Positions 1 to 6,632 of a stretch of DNA of 7,006 nucleotides are shown in pieces. The first letter of the stretch is position 1. The number at the start of each line of letters is the position of its first letter. Under the pieces are notes generated by a model. That model did not search any database and was not told where the DNA came from. It saw only the letters and a program-made list of their open reading frames with translations. The stretch covers positions 1-7,006 of the forward strand of contig WAPZ01000326.1 in NCBI GenBank assembly GCA_015520535.1, written 5' to 3'. The position numbers were made by a program, and so were the translations under genes. The stretch is from Candidatus Heimdallarchaeota archaeon. Its GTDB lineage: Archaea; Asgardarchaeota; Heimdallarchaeia; Hodarchaeales; S146-22.

Positions 1-27
1 AAGCTCACGTATAACGAATAAAGAGAT

Positions 28-34
28 GGAAGGA
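28..34 (+). promoter_or_regulatory. Ribosome binding site deciding the protease start
   Basis: GGAAGGA lies 6 nt upstream of the ATG at 41. It supports that start over the ATG at 26, which has only AAAGAG immediately before it. The 25 bases before the ATG at 26 are too few to identify a promoter. Confidence 0.5.
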
Positions 35-40
35 AAACTA

Positions 41-2023
41 ATGAAAAAGTCTCGAAACTTCATGGTACATTTCGCTTTCTTTTTTTTTGTAATTTTAGGT
101 GTAAGTTCCTTACCCACTGTATTGGGTAGTGTCATTCCAGCCACACACACAAGGCAGTTTAATTTTACGCATGAGCACCTCACCTCCCAACAATACCCAT
201 ACCCTAAGTCACGACATCCATATCAGTTTTCTGCTCTAAAAGAGCATTTTTCCTTAAAGAATGAGATTGTCACCCCAGTATGGCCTACCTCAGTAGCTTC
301 GCTTTCCACTTTAACACCATTTGCATATGAAAACGGGCAGACTACGCGTTTTTACCTCCCACTGTCGTATAAGAAGTTAGCAGGGCTCCCCTTTTTCACG
401 ACAAGTACTCCTTTTCTTTATTATTCCTATTATCTTCATAATACTGCCAGTGAAAATCTTTTTTTTGGACAAATAGGAACAACTTATTATTCGTTCTTCG
501 CCAATAAGCCAACAAGTGTTCTAAACACACCACTAAAGCTTCCATATCAAGCTGTGTACACCGAAACATTTGCTGAACACATAACAAAAATGTCGTTTTC
601 AGCTTCATCATCCAATATGGCATCCTTTTCGGTAACAGGTCTCCCAACTGCCAATTCCCGTAGCTTAAAAGATTCGATTGTGGGTTCAACCAACACTGGG
701 TGTCCATATTCCCTTTATTCTCCGTGTTTTCCGCCACCACCTCCGCCTCCATCGTCATCGCCCCTTTCTATAGACAAAGTGTGGTTGGGAACACCGACGC
801 TCCTTAAAGGAGATAAAATCGTGGTTTATATCTCCCTTAAAAATCGTGTTTCTAGCGGTATTCGATTCTATGTGAATATACGTCTTGTTAGTCAGGATTA
901 TGATGATTTTGATCTGTGGACAGGCAATTATTTCGGTGGTTACATCCGTGGTAACAACCAAGGAACATTCAGTGCTCGTTTTGGGCCTTTTTTGCAAAAC
1001 GGAAAATTTGCTCTTAATAGTGGAAGTTATACCATTACTGGACTGAAAATTAGTTATCAGTATAGCGGAAAATCCTACACGCATGACCTTAGTTATCTGA
1101 TTACCGCCAATTCTTCGCAGTGGACGCTCCAAATAACCAATGGTGATGCGCTAACATCACCAAGAACGATCTTTGTAGCGGCGTTTACTGATCCTGAACT
1201 GTCTTTTGACAATGGTGGCGATGCTATTCTTCTCTTACAAAGTCTATCGACCAAATTTTACCAAATGTTTAATTTGCGCCTCATGTTCTACCTCTTTGAC
1301 CGTGGGTGGAACCCACCAGACCTTTACGGCCTTGATGCTTTTCAAATTCCAGATGGTCCAAATAAAGTTAATTTGGATGCCTATAAATCATATCATTTAG
1401 CTCGTGCAGCCGCACTAAAGCTGGGAATGACGTTTCCTGTTTGGGATTTTTGGCATTTTCTTGACAAGCGTCACTATTACGACGAAGACAGCAAAAGATT
1501 GAAGCCATTTCCAGCTTTAGCTGATCCATATTGGCCTTCAGATGAGACTAATCCACCCTCTAATTTTAAGACCTATGTGGGTGTAATGCCGGGATACACA
1601 TCAGCAAAGAATCATGGTTATGATATACTTTTAGGAATGACAGGAAATACAAACACAAAGGTTGATGATGGGTCGGGACAAACCATAACAGGGATAACAA
1701 CCAAGGTTAGCAATGATGCTCTTTATAGTGTAGGTAATTTTATTGTAGTGGTTCAACATGCCCGAATTACCAAGTGGATGTGGGGTACGTGCTGGAGTTG
1801 GGAGTTCGGATATACATGGTGCTGGAAAAAAGTGGTTACAACGTTTTCCCTCGATTATGCCATGTTTAAGTTAGTGTTATACCATGAGTTTGCCCATGTA
1901 TGGTCGGCCGATCACATTTTTACTCAACCGAATATTATGAACCATGGCTCCGCCACAATCGATGTTTGGCTTGCAGACACCATAAATACTATAAATACTG
2001 TCAAACCATATATTTTTAGGTAA
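41..2023 (+). CDS. Secreted metzincin-like zinc metalloprotease
   Basis: Likely an exported zinc endopeptidase; its substrate cannot be told. The ATG at 41 is preferred over the in-frame ATG at 26 because GGAAGGA (28-34) lies 6 nt before it and the protein then starts with a classic signal peptide: MKKSR, a Phe-rich hydrophobic core (about residues 7-24) and a possible cleavage near VLG-S29/30. From this start it has 660 residues. Residues 30-228 are Ser/Thr/Tyr-rich and unrecognised. Seven prolines (231-237) followed by serines form a linker. About 242-345 looks beta-rich and may be a sandwich domain. About 360-660 is the catalytic part. H615-E616-x-x-H619-x-x-S622-x-x-H625 matches the metzincin motif with Ser in place of the usual Gly, and I632-M633-N634 lies where the Met-turn should be. 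The only cysteines I see are two pairs, C221/C229 and C584/C594, the second in a Trp-rich loop. No C-terminal anchor is visible. The enzyme class is inferred from the motif alone. Confidence 0.82.
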   Translation: MKKSRNFMVHFAFFFFVILGVSSLPTVLGSVIPATHTRQFNFTHEHLTSQQYPYPKSRHPYQFSALKEHFSLKNEIVTPVWPTSVASLSTLTPFAYENGQTTRFYLPLSYKKLAGLPFFTTSTPFLYYSYYLHNTASENLFFGQIGTTYYSFFANKPTSVLNTPLKLPYQAVYTETFAEHITKMSFSASSSNMASFSVTGLPTANSRSLKDSIVGSTNTGCPYSLYSPCFPPPPPPPSSSPLSIDKVWLGTPTLLKGDKIVVYISLKNRVSSGIRFYVNIRLVSQDYDDFDLWTGNYFGGYIRGNNQGTFSARFGPFLQNGKFALNSGSYTITGLKISYQYSGKSYTHDLSYLITANSSQWTLQITNGDALTSPRTIFVAAFTDPELSFDNGGDAILLLQSLSTKFYQMFNLRLMFYLFDRGWNPPDLYGLDAFQIPDGPNKVNLDAYKSYHLARAAALKLGMTFPVWDFWHFLDKRHYYDEDSKRLKPFPALADPYWPSDETNPPSNFKTYVGVMPGYTSAKNHGYDILLGMTGNTNTKVDDGSGQTITGITTKVSNDALYSVGNFIVVVQHARITKWMWGTCWSWEFGYTWCWKKVVTTFSLDYAMFKLVLYHEFAHVWSADHIFTQPNIMNHGSATIDVWLADTINTINTVKPYIFR

Positions 2024-2046
2024 AGAACTGGAGAAAATGACCAATA

Positions 2047-2083
2047 GAGACATTGAAATCTCGTCATAAAAGCCTCATGAGGC
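2047..2083. repeat. Inverted repeats between the protease and gene 2
   Basis: Two dyads lie just after the protease gene. GAGA (2047-2050) and TCTC (2059-2062) flank 8 nt. GCCTCATGAGGC (2072-2083) is a perfect 12-bp palindrome. No T-tract follows either one, so a terminator role is not supported. A protein-binding site or RNA hairpin is possible. Confidence 0.4.
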
Positions 2084-2108
2084 ACAAAGAAGAAAAAGAA
2101 TAACAGAG

Positions 2109-2117
2109 ATATAAAAG
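2109..2117 (+). promoter_or_regulatory. Candidate TATA box for gene 2
   Basis: ATATAAAAG follows a purine-rich stretch (roughly 2084-2108) that could serve as a BRE. With archaeal spacing of about 25 nt, transcription would start near 2138, giving a leader of about 70 nt with the Shine-Dalgarno near its 3' end. This would let gene 2 be transcribed apart from the protease. The call rests on resemblance only. Confidence 0.4.
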
Positions 2118-2190
2118 ACATACAGGCAACGTGCACAATGTCTCCCAAATCAAAATAAAATGAAAGAATAAAAAGAAATAAGAAAAATGA

Positions 2191-2198
2191 AAGGAGAG
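2191..2198 (+). promoter_or_regulatory. Ribosome binding site of gene 2
   Basis: AAGGAGAG ends 11 nt before the ATG at 2210. It is a strong anti-16S match at a longish spacing. Gene 3 has a similar spacing, which supports both start choices. Confidence 0.65.
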
Positions 2199-2209
2199 AA
2201 TCGATTCAA

Positions 2210-3403
2210 ATGGCGCGACAACTCAATAAAGAGGACAAAGAAAAAAAAGTGAATTTTTTGTCGGTATTTTTATTGACAATCTTGGTAACACACCTCCTTT
2301 TCCTTCCTTTTTTTGCATATAATAGTGATTTGTTCCGCCCGACAGCAACAATAATTCCTGGTTTGGCAGGAAATGAACTTCAAGAGATTAATCATATATA
2401 TACCATCAAGTTTACAGAGCGTCTACCGTCAAATGAAACGTCAACTTTCTTTGAGCTGACAGAAGAAAATAGGTCAGTTACAGTGCCGTTTGAGGTTGAG
2501 TTATGGATTGACCAAGGGTTGATCAAAAAGTATCATCTTACACGCATCAGTTATTTTGGCATTGGCAGTAGTATTTATCTAAATAAATCTACCGCCAGTT
2601 TTACTATGGAATTTGCCACTAAAGATGACCCCATGTTTAACCATCCGTTGCCAAGTTATTCTGCAAATGACTCGCAGTATTATACGAATCTCAATGCCAC
2701 TTTGCAACAGTATGGCTGGGTTCCGCGTCCCTATCCGCAACTCACGCTTCCCGATTTCACCCTCTTAAACCGTACACTATGGCCTCTCATAGAAACTAAT
2801 GACCGTTATGTGGCATATTTTTATTCCATTGCCCACTACGGTTTCAATCTTTACGTGGGAACTAGATTCAATGAAAGTGGTCAGCTACAAGATGACTTGC
2901 TTTTGTATGATGCTGTTGCGCTAATCGAGATAAATTTGGATGAACGTTTCATCACTGATAGTAAAATAGTGCGCCCGGAAGGCTATGCCCTTAGTTTTCA
3001 TTTGCTCAAATATGTGGTTAGTGGCTGGTTGCGATTCACATTAGACAACCCATTGCCTGAAGAGATGCTTCAAAACGTCACCGAGTCGAACAACAATAAC
3101 AACACTAACACTACTCCGATAACTCCAACAACTAGTAATCAAACGACTACTCCACTTAAAGCTAAAGGTGAGTATTGGGTTTCTCTTACAGGCGTCGGCT
3201 TAATGGCAGATGCAAATGGAACTAGGTTCATAGATTCTGACGAATTGTTGGAGTGGGAAGATGCCCACAAAAGGGGGTATGTTCTTTCATGGGAGCCGTT
3301 AACGATGGTTTTAACTGGGCTACTACTGGCGGTATTTTATATGATGCGACGGCTTCAACGAAATAAAATAGATGAAACGTGCCCCAAGAACCGTAACCCA
3401 TAA
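2210..3403 (+). CDS. Membrane-anchored sequon-rich surface protein, paralogue A
   Basis: I do not recognise this family. The 397-residue protein has a charged start (KEDKEKK), a hydrophobic segment at about 14-36, an ectodomain of roughly 320 residues, a second hydrophobic helix at about 361-379 and a basic tail (RRLQRNK). This predicts an outward-facing domain held at both ends, or at the C-terminus only if the first segment is cleaved. About a dozen N-X-S/T sequons suggest heavy N-glycosylation. Blocks shared with gene 3 are F94-G117 (FEVELWID, GLIKKYHLTR, SYFG), S127-P141 (STASF, MEFATKDDP), GWVPRP (169-174), RPEGY, KYVVSGWLRF and DANGTRFID (334-342). An Asn/Thr-rich linker (about 289-315) separates the main ectodomain from the membrane-proximal block. 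D334, N336, T338, I341 and E345 resemble a calcium-binding loop, though the usual Gly at position 6 is Arg. No catalytic motif is seen. A structural or binding role at the cell surface is inferred. Confidence 0.88.
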   Translation: MARQLNKEDKEKKVNFLSVFLLTILVTHLLFLPFFAYNSDLFRPTATIIPGLAGNELQEINHIYTIKFTERLPSNETSTFFELTEENRSVTVPFEVELWIDQGLIKKYHLTRISYFGIGSSIYLNKSTASFTMEFATKDDPMFNHPLPSYSANDSQYYTNLNATLQQYGWVPRPYPQLTLPDFTLLNRTLWPLIETNDRYVAYFYSIAHYGFNLYVGTRFNESGQLQDDLLLYDAVALIEINLDERFITDSKIVRPEGYALSFHLLKYVVSGWLRFTLDNPLPEEMLQNVTESNNNNNTNTTPITPTTSNQTTTPLKAKGEYWVSLTGVGLMADANGTRFIDSDELLEWEDAHKRGYVLSWEPLTMVLTGLLLAVFYMMRRLQRNKIDETCPKNRNP

Positions 3404-3492
3404 TCCGTATAAAGAACGACGAAATCGATGCTGTCCTTTCCTTTATGCTTTAGATTGGACGTTTCCGAAAATAATGAACACGAAAATGCGAC

Positions 3493-3524
3493 TCGCTGTA
3501 AATAGCGACTATAACGCATATAAA
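3493..3524 (+). promoter_or_regulatory. Inverted repeat next to a TATA-like box upstream of gene 3
   Basis: TCGCT (3493-3497) and AGCGA (3504-3508) are perfect 5-bp arms around GTAAAT. Ten bases after the right arm comes ATATAAA (3518-3524). The pair could be an operator beside a promoter, with a transcript starting near 3547. It lies 170 nt before gene 3, so either this is a distal promoter with a long leader or the match is chance. Confidence 0.25.
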
Positions 3525-3629
3525 GTAGACCAAAGTGCGATGAGGTAGTGACAGTAAAGCCGGAGATCTTTTGGTAAGATGTTCGTAAAGTTGTGTTTCC
3601 GTTATCCTCTGTTTAAGCCAATAAGGATG

Positions 3630-3638
3630 TATAAAAAA
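3630..3638 (+). promoter_or_regulatory. Candidate proximal TATA box for gene 3
   Basis: TATAAAAAA lies 57 nt before the ATG. Transcription would start near 3660 and the leader of about 35 nt would hold the Shine-Dalgarno. This is a better-placed core promoter than the box at 3518. The rest of the 3404-3694 spacer shows no RNA gene or open frame that I can support. Confidence 0.4.
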
Positions 3639-3673
3639 TGTCTAGGTAGGCGTCTTGCCAAAAAAAGGACGTC

Positions 3674-3682
3674 AAAGGAGGT
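3674..3682 (+). promoter_or_regulatory. Strong ribosome binding site of gene 3
   Basis: AAAGGAGGT is a near-perfect complement of the 16S rRNA tail, 12 nt before the ATG at 3695. It fixes the start and suggests efficient translation. Confidence 0.75.
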
Positions 3683-3694
3683 TTTCAAGTTAAA

Positions 3695-4933
3695 ATGAGA
3701 CATACCGTGCTGCTAAGTTTACTTTTTATTGTCATTATTTTTCTATCTCTCTTTTTTTATGGTAATCGTGGCAATGAAATAATTCAGTTTGGCAGTCACC
3801 ACTATAATACGTTCCAGTTTCCCATAGTGTTAGCCAGTGAAGGGTCACTTCCACAAAAATTGCACTTTTTAGATATGAAACTAAAATTTAATCATTCATT
3901 CGATTTTATTGAGCTGACGGAGCAGAATGCCACCGTCTATATTCCCTTCGAAATTGACTTTTGGATAGATCGGGGCTTGATCAGAAAATATCACTTAACG
4001 CGTGTCAGTTATTTTGGCTTAGGCGGTGTCATCAATTTGAATCTTTCCACTGCCAGTTTTTCTATGGAGTTTGCCACCAAAGATGATCCTTCCTTTGAAA
4101 ACCCGTTTCCAAACTATTCCGTAAATGATACTCAGTATTATACCAAGCTTGATACCTTTTTCCGCCAACACGGCTGGGTCCCGCGCCCCCATTCACGTCT
4201 TATCCTCCCAGATCTCACCCTTTTAGATCCCAACGCCTGGCAACCAATTGATAATAATGATTATTACCTATTGCGATTTTACGGTATGGATGGTCATGCA
4301 GGTGATTACTATAGGGGTTTTGATGTAGGTGAATCCATTAGTCTAGGTAGAATTCCGCAAAATGACTCTGCTAGGAATTACTATGTAGGATATACGGTAG
4401 TTGTTGCGATTGAGGTAAATTTAGCCTCCCAATTTGTAAAGGAGACCAAAACATTACGCCCGGAGGGATATGATGTTCCCTTCGAACTCCAAAAATATGT
4501 GATTAGTGGGTGGCTTCGTTTCCGCTTGTTAGATCCTCTGCCAGAAAACATACCAAAACGCCCGACAAATATGACAGAGTTTAAGAATGTGAGTCAAGCT
4601 ATTGCCACTCAGAAACATTATGACAACATCTTTTCTGGTTCTACCAACGGGAATCGGAGAGACATCATTAATAATGCTGAAAATAGGACAACGTCACCTT
4701 TATATGCCAATGGGACGCTTTTTCTTGCACGATGGTGGGGTTTGCTCGCAGATGCAAATGGTACTCGATTTATTGATTACCAACAGTTAGTAGATTGGGA
4801 AGATTTTCACAGGTATGCCTATTTGGGACTCGGTGTATCGTGGGATTATTCAGTTTTCATTTTTATTTTGGCTGTTATTGGAAGTTACATGATTTTTCGC
4901 AAAAAACAAAGGAATAAGGACAAGCACGATTAA
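3695..4933 (+). CDS. Membrane-anchored sequon-rich surface protein, paralogue B
   Basis: A diverged tandem paralogue of the preceding gene, also from a family I do not recognise. It has 412 residues: an N-terminal hydrophobic segment or signal (about 4-22), an ectodomain with about eleven N-X-S/T sequons, a C-terminal helix (about 381-400) and a lysine-rich tail (RKKQRNKDKHD). It keeps F85-G108 (FEIDFWID, GLIRKYHLTR, SYFG), STASF and MEFATKDDP, GWVPRP (160-165), RPEGY and KYVISGWLRF. The membrane-proximal DANGTRFID block starts at D353 and is followed by WEDFH. Compared with paralogue A it has extra residues in the variable middle (around YYRGFDVGES) and a non-homopolymeric linker in place of the Asn/Thr-rich one. 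The Glu that ends the calcium-loop-like block in A is Gln here (Q364), so calcium binding is less likely in this copy. No catalytic residues are evident. Conserved blocks next to variable loops suggest a ligand-binding or structural surface protein. Confidence 0.88.
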   Translation: MRHTVLLSLLFIVIIFLSLFFYGNRGNEIIQFGSHHYNTFQFPIVLASEGSLPQKLHFLDMKLKFNHSFDFIELTEQNATVYIPFEIDFWIDRGLIRKYHLTRVSYFGLGGVINLNLSTASFSMEFATKDDPSFENPFPNYSVNDTQYYTKLDTFFRQHGWVPRPHSRLILPDLTLLDPNAWQPIDNNDYYLLRFYGMDGHAGDYYRGFDVGESISLGRIPQNDSARNYYVGYTVVVAIEVNLASQFVKETKTLRPEGYDVPFELQKYVISGWLRFRLLDPLPENIPKRPTNMTEFKNVSQAIATQKHYDNIFSGSTNGNRRDIINNAENRTTSPLYANGTLFLARWWGLLADANGTRFIDYQQLVDWEDFHRYAYLGLGVSWDYSVFIFILAVIGSYMIFRKKQRNKDKHD

Positions 4934-4940
4934 AAATCAC

Positions 4941-4964
4941 TTTTAACTTTTTTTCAACTTTTTT
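4941..4964 (+). terminator. T-tract terminator after gene 3
   Basis: Starting 7 nt after the TAA stop there are consecutive T-runs (T4, T7 at 4948-4954, T6 at 4959-4964) separated by AAC or CAAC. Archaeal polymerase terminates at such oligo-T tracts without a hairpin. This probably ends the surface-protein transcript and isolates it from the pseudogene. Confidence 0.55.
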
Positions 4965-5062
4965 CAACTCTCTTTACTTTCTACATTAACCGACATATGT
5001 GGAAATTCACAGCTTGTGGCGGTCAACCAAAAATCGCACCTCTTATTAAACAAAAAACTTTT

Positions 5063-5094
5063 TTTGAATTGATTAAAAAAGGGATTTGAATTGA
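5063..5094 (+). repeat. TTTGAATTGA direct repeat before the GH1 pseudogene
   Basis: TTTGAATTGA occurs at 5063-5072 and again at 5085-5094, a 22-bp period or about two helical turns. It lies just before a TATATA (5114-5119) and the GH1 start. It could be a relic operator, but AT-rich chance repetition cannot be excluded. Confidence 0.3.
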
Positions 5095-5139
5095 AATATG
5101 GATTTTTTATGGGTATATACTGGAATGGGCGGAGAAAAG

Positions 5140-6405
5140 ATGTCAGTTTCTGATTTTTCATTTCCAGAAGGATTTTTATGGGGTTCTGCAACGTCCTCAC
5201 ACCAAATTGAAGGAAATTGCAAATTTTGCAACTGGTGGGAATGGGAAAACTCGTCGGGCAAGATTGCTGCTGGTCATACTTCGGAAATTGCGTGTGATCA
5301 TTGGAATCGTTATAAAGAGGATTTTTCTTTTTTAAAAAAATGAATTTGAATGCGTATTGTTTTTCAATTGAATGGGCCAAGGTTTCCCGGAACGTAATAA
5401 AAAGGATGAAGAGGTTTTAGAACAGTATAATGCGCAAGGTTGTCGAACGAAGTTGATTTCACTTTTAATCCAGCTAGTTCTGGAATCTATTTGAAACTTT
5501 TTGGAATACAATTAACTTTCAATCCAGCTAGTTCTGGAATCTATTTTGAAACGGTATATTATTGGGGTAGTTTTCATCGATTGGGGTGGTGACAGTTGAG
5601 ATTTTTCGTGTAAGTTTACGTTGATACTTTTCTTGCCGCATTATTTAAATGTTATTGGGTTTTTAGTGGCGAATTTCCACCGGGAGAAAAAAGTTATCGT
5701 TTGACGTTTCGTGTCATTAATACACTATTAAAATTGCATGTACTTGCCTATAAGGCGATTAAATCAATGCATAAGGATGTACAAGTTGGAATAGTAAAAA
5801 ATATTGCTATAATACGTCCATTTAATCCTAAGTCACGTTCTGATTGTTTTTTGGTGAAATTTGCTGATTATGTGTATAACGGCACTACATTGCGAGCTCT
5901 GCGTACGGGAAAACTTTCCATCAGTTTTTTTAGGCGTTTGAAAGATTTGAAAGGATCGTCAGACTTTATTGGTCTAAATTATTATAATTTTGCGTTAATG
6001 TCTTGAAAGTTGCCAGATTTACTTGCTATAGCCACGCCAAACCCCAAATGTGGCAAAGAAAAATTATGTGTGGGAATTGGTTGGGAGCCTTATCCACGTG
6101 GTTTATTATTGGCTCTTCGTCGCCTTCATCGCGAATTTCCGAATCTTCCTATCTATATTACGGAGAATGGCATTGGAACAAATGATGAGTGGCTGCAGAA
6201 ATTGTTGATAGATCACTTAAAAATGTTTCATCAAGCGATTTCAGAAGATATTCCGCTTAAAGGATATTTTCATTGGTCGTTAATGGATAATTTTGAGTGG
6301 ACACATGGATATACGTCACGTTTTGGCTTGGTACATGTTGATTTTTCGAATCAGACGCGTACGCTAAAGTCAAGCGGAAAACTTTATGGAATGATAAGGC
6401 TATAA
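5140..6405 (+). pseudogene. Degraded glycoside hydrolase family 1 (beta-glycosidase) gene
   Basis: The ancestor would have been a cytoplasmic retaining beta-glucosidase/galactosidase-type enzyme; no signal peptide is seen. The start at 5140 has GGCGGAG (5127-5133) upstream and gives the usual short N-terminus before FPEGFLWGSATSSHQIEG. The frame runs through WWEWE and ACDHWNRYKEDF to a TGA at 5341. The sense then continues in another frame as MNLNAYCFSIEWAKV (from 5340) and, after a second shift near 5384, as FPERNKKDEEVLEQYN. From about 5450 to 5613 the protein is scrambled and too short, and no intact NEP acid/base motif is found. From 5614 it reads well: GEFPPGEKS, VGIVKN, SSDFIGLNYY, then an in-frame TGA (6004-6006), then GWEPYPRGLL, the nucleophile motif ITENG, GYFHWSLMDNFEW, RFGLVHVD and a stop at 6403-6405. 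Both frameshifts are explained by one lost base in an A-run or T-run. Family assignment is secure; loss of function is nearly certain. Confidence 0.9.
5462..5552. CRISPR. CRISPR-like repeat pair (36/37 nt, 18-nt gap), possible array relic
   Basis: Two copies, 5462-5497 and 5516-5552, match except for one C/T difference and one missing T. They share AATCCAGCTAGTTCTGGAAT and the following TCTATTT. Identity stops sharply at both ends: each copy begins CTTT(C/T)AATCC and ends GAAAC, and the flanks do not match. The unit carries an inner dyad (CCAG/CTGG around a 6-nt loop) and an outer dyad (TTTCAA/TTGAAA). Read on the - strand the second copy ends in ATTGAAAG, the known archaeal crRNA 5' handle. 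The length of 37 nt is typical of CRISPR repeats. Against this, there are only two copies, the gap of 18 nt is shorter than normal spacers, and no cas gene is visible. Both copies are in frame with the GH1 ends (period 54 nt), so a local duplication inside the decaying gene is the main alternative. Confidence 0.4.
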
Positions 6406-6437
6406 TGTAGTGCTGGTGGGTGTTAAAGGCATGATTG

Positions 6438-6611
6438 GAAATTGTTTTTTCGGCTAGTGATGGTGAGTTTAACGCAAATCGCGAATTTGTTGTGAAAAAA
6501 GGCGTTTGATAGATCGTACAAAACAATAATATCAGCGACAGCGCTTTTTTTAAGGAACTTAAATTTGATAATAAAGTATGTTGCTTTTTTGTTTTTTTAA
6601 AGCCATCTAAA
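6438..6611 (+). other. Possible short coding remnant after the GH1 pseudogene
   Basis: One frame reads EIVFSASDGEFNANREFVV and a few more residues (6438-6506), then TGA TAG, then another 33 codons to a TGA at 6612. Amino-acid composition is protein-like, but I recognise no family and see no start or ribosome binding site. It may be debris from a neighbouring gene or chance. Nothing else in 6406-6540 can be supported as a gene. Confidence 0.15.
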
Positions 6612-6632
6612 TGACTTTTTTTCTGCATTTTT
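6545..6632 (+). terminator. Cluster of T-tracts downstream of the GH1 pseudogene
   Basis: T-runs occur at 6545-6551 (T7), 6585-6590 (T6), 6592-6598 (T7), 6615-6621 (T7) and again near 6628. Such a cluster would stop an archaeal polymerase coming through the pseudogene. There is no convincing hairpin. The nearest run is 140 nt past the old stop codon, so it may instead end a lost downstream unit. Confidence 0.35.

Noticed and set aside
26..40. Upstream ATG at 26 as the protease start
   Set aside because: It adds MEGKL before an otherwise ideal signal peptide, and the better Shine-Dalgarno serves the ATG at 41.
396..1132. Two - strand open frames inside the protease gene
   Set aside because: They lie wholly within a well-supported + gene and have no ribosome binding site or recognisable domain.
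3404..3694. Possible small RNA gene (tRNA or C/D box RNA) in the spacer
   Set aside because: No cloverleaf could be drawn, and the GCGATGAGG near 3537 only partly matches a C box with no paired D box.
5098..5139. GH1 start at the ATG at 5098
   Set aside because: It has no ribosome binding site and adds 14 residues not typical of GH1 before the FPEGFLWG motif.
4964..5380. Long - strand open frame opposite the GH1 N-terminus
   Set aside because: The + strand encodes clear GH1 motifs here; the - frame is low-complexity Phe/Lys/Asn sequence and an antisense shadow.
6004..6006. In-frame TGA as a selenocysteine codon
   Set aside because: GH1 enzymes are not known selenoproteins and the gene has other lesions, so a nonsense mutation is simpler.
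6257..6628. - strand open frame opposite the GH1 C-terminus and the T-tracts
   Set aside because: The overlapping + strand carries recognisable GH1 sequence (GYFHWSLMDNFEW); the - frame is Lys/Ser/Leu-rich with no motif.
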